In this document: positions 25,179 to 32,344 of the stretch, piece after piece
How positions within the stretch are numbered: position 1 is the first letter of the stretch
Layout of the letters: every line of letters begins with the position of its first letter
Assembly: GCA_903936705.1 (NCBI GenBank)
Contig: CAIZWN010000068.1
Location: 1 to 64,000, forward strand
Direction: 5' to 3'
From: an uncultured Myxococcales bacterium
GTDB taxonomy: Bacteria; Myxococcota_A; UBA9042; DTJE01
DNA length: 64,000 bases
Notes under the pieces: generated by a model
Database searches by the model: none
What the model was told of the DNA's origin: nothing
The model's input: the letters and a program-made list of their open reading frames with translations, nothing else
Made by a program: the position numbers and the translations under genes

Positions 25179-27155
25179 ATGCCGCGACGATGTCCGAAAT
25201 GCGGGCGGCGCACCGACCTGGAGGTGTGCCCGGGCTGCGACGTGACTACCGAGGTCTGCGGAACTCTGGGGTCGGGGGCTCGCGTGGCAGGCAGCAGGAA
25301 GGTCGATCCCCTTGTCGGCCAGATTTTCCAAGACCGTTACCGCTTGGAGGCTTGCATCGGCGCCGGGGGCATGGGCGCCGTCTACCGTGCAGTCCAGTTG
25401 GCGACAAACCAGGTGGTGGCAGTCAAGGTGCTGCTGCACCAGGGGGGGCAGGACCCCATTGCCGTCAAGCGATTTCGGCGTGAGATTGCTGCGGCAAGCC
25501 GACTTTCGCATCCCCACACTGTTCGGATTTTCGATGCCGGCACTTCCGAGTCGGGCTTCCAGTTCCTGGTCCTGGAATATCTTGACGGCCTGACGCTGCG
25601 GCAGATCCTGGATCGCAAGATGAGGCTGGGTGCCCAGCAGGTCTCCAAAATCGTGCTGGAGACTGCCCAGGCTTTGGCCGAAGCCCACCAGACTGGATTG
25701 ATGCACCGGGATCTGTGCCCGTCAAACATTATGTTGATCCAGGCATTCGGGGACCCCGATTTCGTGAAGGTTCTGGACCTGGGTATTGCCAGGTCAGTGA
25801 CTGAGATAGACAGCGACAGCCAGTTGACGCCCTTCGGGTTGGTGATCGGAAAGCCCGAATACATGGCGCCCGAGTGCTGCACGGAAGGCGGGATTTCGAC
25901 TCCGGCCCTTGATATCTATGCATTGGGTATTACCGCATTCGAGGCGTTGACCGGCAGGGTTCCATTCGATCGTCCGACCCCGCTGGCTACCCTTATGGCT
26001 CACGTCAGCGATCCGCTGCCGCCATTCCCGGACGGTGTGCGGATTCCGCCGATATTACGAGATCTTGTGACGGTAATGTTGTCGAAGGAACCTGGCGCCA
26101 GACCCAGCGCGTCGGACGTAATTCGTGTCCTTGAGCCTCTGGTGAGGCTGTTGCGGTCGGAACATGAAGATGTACACGAATACGAGGATCCGCCCGACCC
26201 TACAGGGCCGATGTTCGATTACAGAAAGGTCGAGGAGTCGGACGAGGCTGAACCAACGCTTGTTCTGGGCGCGGAACTGGCCGAAGCGATAAGGACACAG
26301 GCCTTGAATTCATTGCCCCAGGCGACTGTGGTGTTGAAGCCGGCGCCCTCGGTTCCCGCGCGAGGGTTGCCCGAACCGGTTTGGTCGCGGTGGGAAGCTT
26401 TGGGCGCGGAAATTGAGCCTGAATCCAGGAATTACGGCGAACTTTCGACCGGGCTGATTAGGCGGATCGTCAAGACCCCCAGCGGGCACAGGGCATATCT
26501 GGGATTCGTACTGGTTGCGGTTGCGGTTTTTGCGTCGGTCGTCCTGTTCGACAGGTTCCGGCGAGGTGACCGCATGGCCTCTGCTGCCAATGTGGCAGTG
26601 ATTGCCGCGCCTGATGTTACGACTCAGGCGATTCCCGAGCCTTTGGTTCAGGTCGAGCCTGAGGTACCGCAGGCACCGGATGTCGCCGCGGCGCCTGTCG
26701 GTTGCCCCGAGGACATGATTCCAGTGTCACTTTCATCGACCGCTCCTGCATTCTGCATCGACCCCTACGAGTACCCCGGTCGCCTCAAGATTCCCCGTGC
26801 ACCGGTCACGTGGGAGATGGCCAGCCGGCTTTGCGTCGGCGAGGGGAAGAAGCTTTGCACCAGGCGTGAGTGGCTGTCGGCCTGCGGGGCCTCTCTTCCG
26901 TATGGCGCCGCATACTCGGAAGGATCCTGCAACGTGTCTCAAGGCAAGTTGCTGCCGTCAGGCCGATTCCCGGATTGCCGGACCAGGGATGGCGTCCTTG
27001 ATCTTGTCGGTAATGCGGCCGAGTGGGTCCAGGAAAACGTGCTGATGGGAGGCGACATTTCAGGTGGGCGCGACGCGAACTGTCATACCGAGGTGAAGCG
27101 TTTCCAGCCATCCCCGACCAGCGGGTTCCGGTGCTGTGCGGCGCCTACTTCTTAG
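25179..27155 (+). CDS. Ser/Thr kinase fused to formylglycine-generating-enzyme-like domain
   Basis: A 658-residue membrane kinase. Zinc ribbon at residues 5-20 (CPKCG, CPGC); Gly loop GAGGMGAVY near 61-69; ATP Lys 83 in VAVKV; the catalytic loop reads HRDLCPSN (176-183), with Cys at the position of the usual Lys; the metal motif is DLG (200-202). A TM segment lies at about 438-458. Residues 508-655 form an extracytoplasmic SUMF1/FGE-sulfatase-type domain (AFCIDPYEYP, KLCTRREWLSACG, DLVGNAAEWV, GFRCC). Such fusions are known in myxobacterial kinomes, where the outer domain may sense a ligand. Loss of the catalytic-loop Lys may lower activity. GGAGGAA precedes the ATG. Confidence 0.9.
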   Translation: MPRRCPKCGRRTDLEVCPGCDVTTEVCGTLGSGARVAGSRKVDPLVGQIFQDRYRLEACIGAGGMGAVYRAVQLATNQVVAVKVLLHQGGQDPIAVKRFRREIAAASRLSHPHTVRIFDAGTSESGFQFLVLEYLDGLTLRQILDRKMRLGAQQVSKIVLETAQALAEAHQTGLMHRDLCPSNIMLIQAFGDPDFVKVLDLGIARSVTEIDSDSQLTPFGLVIGKPEYMAPECCTEGGISTPALDIYALGITAFEALTGRVPFDRPTPLATLMAHVSDPLPPFPDGVRIPPILRDLVTVMLSKEPGARPSASDVIRVLEPLVRLLRSEHEDVHEYEDPPDPTGPMFDYRKVEESDEAEPTLVLGAELAEAIRTQALNSLPQATVVLKPAPSVPARGLPEPVWSRWEALGAEIEPESRNYGELSTGLIRRIVKTPSGHRAYLGFVLVAVAVFASVVLFDRFRRGDRMASAANVAVIAAPDVTTQAIPEPLVQVEPEVPQAPDVAAAPVGCPEDMIPVSLSSTAPAFCIDPYEYPGRLKIPRAPVTWEMASRLCVGEGKKLCTRREWLSACGASLPYGAAYSEGSCNVSQGKLLPSGRFPDCRTRDGVLDLVGNAAEWVQENVLMGGDISGGRDANCHTEVKRFQPSPTSGFRCCAAPTS

Positions 27156-27678
27156 CATCCATCAGCCACTTGCCCTCGGTCTTGACCAGGTCGATGCTGA
27201 ACTCGTCGGTGCCCATCTTGTAGATCAGGCGTGACTTGACAGCCTTGGACGGATCGCCGCCGTCGTACTCGACCTTGATGACCGTTGAACCCTCGATCAG
27301 TTCTACCTTCTGGCGAATGATTTCGGGCGAACTCGACTGCAAGGTCTCTTTCTTTTTCATGTTGAAGTAGACCCGGAAGAAGCCCTTGGCATCCAGAGTC
27401 GCGATGTCGGAGACGCCAATGCCAGAGTCCTTCGCGATCTGTTCCTTCTGCTCTTGGGGCTGTGCCAAAAGGCTTTGGCGGCCCTCCTCGAAGACAACGC
27501 GCCAACTGCTGGCAAGGCCGTCCCACATCAGGTCGGCGTCACGTCCCAGAATAGCCTTCTTAATCGTGCCGAAGGTGGCCTCGGGGGTCTCGAAGGGCGC
27601 TGGTCCCTCGGACTTGCATCCCGCGAAAACCGTCATTGCCGCAAGAGTCGCCATGGTAAACAGGGAACGCGCAATCAT
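27145..27678 (-). CDS. Hypothetical lipoprotein (NTF2/DUF4878-like?)
   Basis: A 177-residue exported protein. The lipobox VFAGC follows the signal helix. The rest (TPEATFGTIKKAILGRDADLMWDGL near the start; VELIEGSTVIKVEYDGG and EGKWLMDAK at the end) has the order of SnoaL/NTF2-like lipoproteins such as DUF4878, in which an N-terminal helix is followed by a curved sheet. The catalytic role, if any, is unknown. GGAGGA precedes the ATG. Its 3' end overlaps the 3' end of the convergent kinase gene by 11 bp. It is divergent from the FHA-ABC gene. Confidence 0.72.
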   Translation of the reverse strand: MIARSLFTMATLAAMTVFAGCKSEGPAPFETPEATFGTIKKAILGRDADLMWDGLASSWRVVFEEGRQSLLAQPQEQKEQIAKDSGIGVSDIATLDAKGFFRVYFNMKKKETLQSSSPEIIRQKVELIEGSTVIKVEYDGGDPSKAVKSRLIYKMGTDEFSIDLVKTEGKWLMDAKK

Positions 27679-27770
27679 GTCTTCCTCCTGGTCCTGTTGG
27701 CCGCCTTACAAGGCGCGAGATTCGCCCACGCCGGCACTCCTGTCAAGTGTCGTTCGGGTGCGCAGTTACG

Positions 27771-27798
27771 TTGCCTTTTCCATGTCCGCAGCTAGAAT
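27771..27798 (+). promoter_or_regulatory. Promoter of the FHA-ABC gene, predicted leaderless
   Basis: TTGCCT (27771-27776), a 16-bp spacer and TAGAAT (27793-27798). The start codon begins seven bases after the -10, so transcription would begin at or next to the A of ATG 27805. No Shine-Dalgarno is visible. Confidence 0.5.
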
Positions 27799-27804
27799 CG
27801 CTGG

Positions 27805-30174
27805 ATGATCGTGGTATGCCCCCGCTGTAGTTTCGGCTTCGAATCCCTGTCGGGGGACGATTACACCTGTGGCAACCCCGATTGCGGCCACGTATGGTCC
27901 CCCGAAAGCCGCACGATCGTCTTTTCCTTGACGGCCGAGGGTCGCCGCCCTTGCCCCGAGCTTCGCGGGATCCAGGGCGAACTGGTTGGCCGGTCCTTCC
28001 CTGTTTCCAAGGGCAGGACGGTGATAGGTCGAAATCCGGATACCGAAATCCGATTGACCAACCTGGCGGTGTCTCGTGAACACGCTGCGGTTTACAACCT
28101 TGATGGCGTCTGCTCGATCGAGGATCTGGGCAGCCGTACCGGGGTGATGGTCAACAGGAAGAAGGTGACTCGCGCCGTTCTGGAGATCGACGACGAGGTG
28201 TTGATCGCCGGCAACGTGTTTGAATTCCGGGTGCGGTACGAAGCGGACATGCTGGCGCTGCCGGTTGCCGAGGATGGTGCTCGACAGGAAGTTGCCATCT
28301 TTCAGGACGGCCACAAGACCCGGCGGATTGAACTGAAGGGAAACAGGTTGACCGTCGGGCGGATCGATGGCCGGGACGTGGTCATTCCCCACCCGATGAT
28401 CTCGCGACGGCATGCGGTGCTGCGGCATGCGGACGGCGAGTGGTGGGTGATGGACGCCAAGAGCGTCACCGGCACCTTCGTCAATGGCAAGCCGGTGATC
28501 CAGGCGATTCTCGCCAAGGGCGACCGGGTTCAGTTCGGGCCAGTGGCATTCGAGTTCGACGGCCGCGCCCTTGCCTACCATCCAGCCTTCGAGTCCCTTG
28601 CAATCTCGGCGACTGCGGTTGGTCGTACGGTCGAGTCCGGCCTTGAGATCCTGCGGGACGTGTCGCTGTCAATCCAGCCGGGAAAACTGGTCGGGTTGAT
28701 CGGTCCCAGCGGGTCGGGCAAGACCACGTTGCTGAATGCCTTGAGCCATTTTGCCCCTGCCACTTCGGGCAAGGTGCTGTTCAACGGTCTGGACGTTCGG
28801 CAGCATCATGACATCCTGCGCCATCGAATAGGCTATGTTCCGCAGGACGACATCGTACATGCCGAGTTGACGCCCTCGCAGGCACTTGCATATGCCGGCA
28901 GGCTGCGCCTGCCAAGGGACACCACGCCGGAAGAACTGCAACTGTTGGTGCACGAGACGCTTGTGCTGTTGGGCCTGGACGAAAGGGCCGACGTCCCGAT
29001 CAGGAACCTCAGCGGCGGGCAGCGCAAGCGCGTAAACGTTGGCGTGGAACTCCTGAATCGCTGCAACGCGCTGTTCCTTGACGAACCGACGTCAGGCCTG
29101 GATCCGGGTGCCGAATCGCGTTTGATGCGCCTGTTCAGGCGCCTGGCCGACCAGGGGCGTACGGTTGTCGTATCGACGCACATCATGGAAAACGTGGATT
29201 TACTGGACTATGTGGCCATATTACTGGATGGTCGCCTGGTATTCTACGGGACGCCAGCCCAGGCCAGGAAGCACTTCGAAATCCAGCGTGCGACCGATCT
29301 GTACGAGCGTCTTGAGGAGGAACCGGCCGAGGAATGGGTGCGCCGGTTTCGGGCTGACGATTCGGTCAACGTCGAGCCTGCCTCAACGACGGCACATCCT
29401 GTCGTCGATTCCCGCGAGGGCAGCAGGCGACGCGGGATCGGCAACATGGCGCTGCAACTTGGCGTGCTGGTTCATCGGTACGGACGCGTGATGCTGTCTG
29501 ACAGGCGGCAGTTGGCGCTGCTGTTCGCGCAACCGGTGGTCATTTTTCTGATGATCTGCCTGGTGTTCTGGGTGCCCTGGCAGGTCCAGTTCATGTCGGC
29601 TGTGGCGATGTTCTGGGTCGGGTGTACCAACGCGGCAAGGGAAATCGTGCGCGAGCGCGGCGTGTGGCGTCGCGAGCGGATGGTCGGCCTGCGCGTCCTG
29701 CCATACATGCTGTCGAAGGTCCTGGTCATCGGCGGAATCTGTGTGCCCCAGGCCCTGATTGCGACGTTTTTCTACAAGTTTCTAGTCGGATTCTACCGGG
29801 GATCGTTTGGCCTGGATGGTCCGTTTGGATTCGTGTTCGTGGCAATGCTCGCGGCCGCATGGTCTGGCATGGCACTTGGACTGGTGGTCTCGGCGTTCGT
29901 GAAAAAGGCTGAACATGCGGACGCCATCGTGCCGATAGCCTTGATTCCGCAGATCATCTTTGCCGGCGTCATCGAGAAGGTCGATTCCATGAACCTGCCA
30001 AGCAGGCTTATTTCCATTGGGACCTCGACGAGGTGGACGTGTGATGCGTTGAACCTGTCGTGGCGAGGCGAGTCATTTGACCAGTTCTGGCTGTACAACG
30101 TGGTCGTGATGGGGTTCTCTGTGCTGTTGCTGGCGGTGACTGCGGGCTGGCTGGCCCGCGTTCCAAGGGATTGA
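27805..30174 (+). CDS. FHA-FHA-ABC transporter (ABCG-like) with zinc ribbon
   Basis: A 789-residue fusion. Residues 5-28 form a zinc ribbon (CPRC, CGNPDC). Two FHA domains follow, near 65-135 (VIGRNPDTEI, VSREHAAV, GVMVN) and 165-255 (ISRRHAVLR, TFVNGK); these bind phosphothreonine peptides. The ABC domain has Walker A GPSGSGKTT near 300, LSGGQRKR near 401 and LFLDEPTSGLDP near 420. The C-terminal 230 residues hold about six TM segments of an ABC2/ABCG-type exporter. Kinases in the window are natural candidates to supply the phospho-signal. The gene is monocistronic in appearance, with hairpins downstream before pgk. The substrate is unknown. Confidence 0.92.
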   Translation: MIVVCPRCSFGFESLSGDDYTCGNPDCGHVWSPESRTIVFSLTAEGRRPCPELRGIQGELVGRSFPVSKGRTVIGRNPDTEIRLTNLAVSREHAAVYNLDGVCSIEDLGSRTGVMVNRKKVTRAVLEIDDEVLIAGNVFEFRVRYEADMLALPVAEDGARQEVAIFQDGHKTRRIELKGNRLTVGRIDGRDVVIPHPMISRRHAVLRHADGEWWVMDAKSVTGTFVNGKPVIQAILAKGDRVQFGPVAFEFDGRALAYHPAFESLAISATAVGRTVESGLEILRDVSLSIQPGKLVGLIGPSGSGKTTLLNALSHFAPATSGKVLFNGLDVRQHHDILRHRIGYVPQDDIVHAELTPSQALAYAGRLRLPRDTTPEELQLLVHETLVLLGLDERADVPIRNLSGGQRKRVNVGVELLNRCNALFLDEPTSGLDPGAESRLMRLFRRLADQGRTVVVSTHIMENVDLLDYVAILLDGRLVFYGTPAQARKHFEIQRATDLYERLEEEPAEEWVRRFRADDSVNVEPASTTAHPVVDSREGSRRRGIGNMALQLGVLVHRYGRVMLSDRRQLALLFAQPVVIFLMICLVFWVPWQVQFMSAVAMFWVGCTNAAREIVRERGVWRRERMVGLRVLPYMLSKVLVIGGICVPQALIATFFYKFLVGFYRGSFGLDGPFGFVFVAMLAAAWSGMALGLVVSAFVKKAEHADAIVPIALIPQIIFAGVIEKVDSMNLPSRLISIGTSTRWTCDALNLSWRGESFDQFWLYNVVVMGFSVLLLAVTAGWLARVPRD

Positions 30175-30216
30175 TCTGCTGGATCTTCAGGTTCAATGGC
30201 ATCCGTCGTTGCCATT

Positions 30217-30300
30217 TGCCGGCTTCCGGACGAGAATCCCGGCAGGCCGCCCGGACGATCCGGGCGATGACTTGGGGCCGGCGCCGCGCGGGTGCCGGTC
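30217..30300 (+). promoter_or_regulatory. Three consecutive hairpins ahead of pgk
   Basis: A: TGCCGG (30217-30222) with CCGGCA (30239-30244). B: CGCCCGG (30248-30254) with CCGGGCG (30260-30266), 5-base loop. C: GGCCGGCGCC (30276-30285) with GGTGCCGGTC (30291-30300), two G-U pairs, loop GCGCG. Arms A and B are separated by only three bases. No T run follows, so they do not look like an intrinsic terminator; they lie between the FHA-ABC stop and the pgk Shine-Dalgarno at 30317. Confidence 0.45.
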
Positions 30301-30327
30301 GTGATTGACCAGCAATGGAGGTTCGGG

Positions 30328-31581
30328 ATGGCGACGAAGAGCGTTTCCGACATCGACCTGTCGGGCAAGAGCGTGTTCATGCGCGTTGACTTCAACGTGC
30401 CTATCAAGGCCGGGAAGATCACGAACGATCGGCGCATCGTAATGGCGCTGCCGACCATCCGCTATGCGATCGACAAGGGCGCAAAACTTGTGCTGGCAAC
30501 ACACCTGGGTCGCCCCGCCGAGACGGGTTTTGAACCGGATTTTTCGACCAGGCCGGCGGCCGAGAGGCTGGCCCAGTTGCTGGGTATTCCGGTGCGCCTG
30601 GGACCTCCCGAGGTGGTGGGGCCGATTGCCGAAGAGATGGCAGCTTCGCTGAAGGCAGGCGAAGTCATTCTGCTGGAAAACGTGCGATTCGATCCGGGCG
30701 AGACCATTGCCGACAAGGCCAAGAAGAATCCGGACAAGAAGTTGACCGAGGATCAGCAGGCCGTGCTGGACCGGTTCGTGGCTGGCCTTGGGGCGCTGGG
30801 AGAGGTCTACGTCAACGATGCCTTCGGGACCTGCCATCGCAAGCACGCGTCCATGTTCGGCGTGGCAAAGGCCATTCAGAAGAAGGGCGGTCCGGCGGTT
30901 GCGGGCTTCCTGGTCGAGAAGGAGATCCGCTATCTCCATGAGGCCGTCGCCAGCCCGAAGCGGCCATTTGTGGCCATCCTGGGCGGAGCCAAGGTATCCG
31001 ACAAGATCAAACTGATCAGCAACCTGCTGGACAAGGTGGACCGCATCCTGATCGGCGGCGCTATGGCATACACCCTTCTGCGTGCCAAGGGCGTTACGAC
31101 CGGGAAGAGCCTTGTCGAGGCTGACCAGGTCGAGGAGATGAAGGCCCTGCTGGCGCGAGCTGGCGGCAAGATCCTGCTGCCCGTCGATCATGTGGCCACC
31201 GATGACTTCGAGAGCGGGTTGCCGATGCCGATCGATGGCGTGGACATCCCGGATGGCCTCATGGGCCTGGACATCGGCCCCAGGACGATAGCGCTGTTTT
31301 GTGCCGTGATTGCCAAGGCCGGTACGATTGTCTGGAACGGCCCGATGGGCGTGTTCGAGAAGGCCGCCTTTGCGGTAGGAACGCGGTCGGTGGCCGAGGC
31401 CGTGGGCGATGCGACGTCGAAGGGTGCTGTCAGCGTGATCGGCGGCGGCGATTCCGCGGCGGCGGTCGAGCAGATGGGTCTTGAAGACCGTATGTCACAC
31501 ATTTCGACTGGCGGGGGCGCAAGCCTGGAATACCTGGAAGGCCGCGCGATGCCGCCGATCGACGTTCTGGACTCGAAGTAG
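30328..31581 (+). CDS. pgk: Phosphoglycerate kinase
   Basis: Glycolytic enzyme that interconverts 1,3-bisphosphoglycerate and ADP with 3-phosphoglycerate and ATP in the cytoplasm. The 417-residue length and motifs are standard: VFMRVDFNVP near 18, THLGRP near 63, LLENVRFDPGE near 120, the hinge GGAKVSDKI near 220 and the nucleotide loop GGGDSAA near 375 with STGGGASLEY near 395. An upstream in-frame start at 30292 exists, but ATG 30328 has GGAGG at six bases. A structured leader with three hairpins precedes it. engB begins 57 bp downstream and is probably co-transcribed. Confidence 0.97.
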   Translation: MATKSVSDIDLSGKSVFMRVDFNVPIKAGKITNDRRIVMALPTIRYAIDKGAKLVLATHLGRPAETGFEPDFSTRPAAERLAQLLGIPVRLGPPEVVGPIAEEMAASLKAGEVILLENVRFDPGETIADKAKKNPDKKLTEDQQAVLDRFVAGLGALGEVYVNDAFGTCHRKHASMFGVAKAIQKKGGPAVAGFLVEKEIRYLHEAVASPKRPFVAILGGAKVSDKIKLISNLLDKVDRILIGGAMAYTLLRAKGVTTGKSLVEADQVEEMKALLARAGGKILLPVDHVATDDFESGLPMPIDGVDIPDGLMGLDIGPRTIALFCAVIAKAGTIVWNGPMGVFEKAAFAVGTRSVAEAVGDATSKGAVSVIGGGDSAAAVEQMGLEDRMSHISTGGGASLEYLEGRAMPPIDVLDSK

Positions 31582-31638
31582 ACCGAGTACGAGGCCGGTC
31601 GGTTGTTGCGCCTCGCCCCTATTGACGGAGGCACCACC

Positions 31639-32274
31639 ATGGGCGCATCACTTTCCGGGGCCGATAGGCCTTTCGCGACGTTTCTGATGGCGACGACCGA
31701 CGCTGCCGGCTTTCCGCGTGGCGACCTGCCGGAGGTTGCCTTTCTGGGGCGATCCAACGTGGGCAAGTCCAGCCTGCTGAACTCCCTTGTTGGCGCCAAG
31801 GTCGCTTTTACCAGCAACACTCCGGGACGAACGCGGACCGTGACTTTCTTCGATGTTGCGCTGGGGTCAGCGAAGACGGCGCCTCTGTTGCGCCTGGCCG
31901 ATCTGCCCGGGTACGGCTTTGCAAGGATATCGCGTGCGGCTGCAAAGGAGTGGCCAAAGTTCGTGGTGCCCTACCTTGAAAAGCGGGAGTGTTTGGACCT
32001 GTGCGTGCTTCTGGTTGACTCGGCAATACCCCCCCAGGAAAGCGACATGGCAATGATGGACCTTCTGCGCGGTGCAGGCCGGCAGGCAATTGTCGTCGCG
32101 ACCAAGGTTGACAAGGTGGCACCGTCCAAGCGCGTGTCTACGCTGAAGGTTCTGGGGACCGCCCTCGGGGTAGTGCCCTGGCCGGTGTCCTCGAAGACTG
32201 GCGACGGTGTCGACGGGCTGTGGCAGCAGGTCTTGCTGGCGACGGGGAACACCAGGCGATCGCAGCGTTCCTGA
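31639..32274 (+). CDS. engB: Ribosome-biogenesis GTPase YihA/EngB
   Basis: Small Ras-like GTPase of 211 residues involved in large ribosomal subunit assembly. The nucleotide motifs are present: G1 GRSNVGKSS near 41, G2 TSNTPGRT near 66, G3 DLPGYG near 94, G4 TKVDK near 154 and G5 SSKTG near 184. The LPEVAFLGRSNVGK lead-in is diagnostic for EngB. ATG 31639 with GGAGG (31627-31631) is chosen over a TTG at 31603. It lies between pgk and the penicillin-acylase gene and probably shares the pgk transcript. Confidence 0.95.
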   Translation: MGASLSGADRPFATFLMATTDAAGFPRGDLPEVAFLGRSNVGKSSLLNSLVGAKVAFTSNTPGRTRTVTFFDVALGSAKTAPLLRLADLPGYGFARISRAAAKEWPKFVVPYLEKRECLDLCVLLVDSAIPPQESDMAMMDLLRGAGRQAIVVATKVDKVAPSKRVSTLKVLGTALGVVPWPVSSKTGDGVDGLWQQVLLATGNTRRSQRS

Positions 32275-32344
32275 TAGTTTCGAACTGGCGCCGTTCGTGG
32301 CGCGCATGAAGATTGGCCAGTCAAGACAAGCAAAGGAGTGTGCG

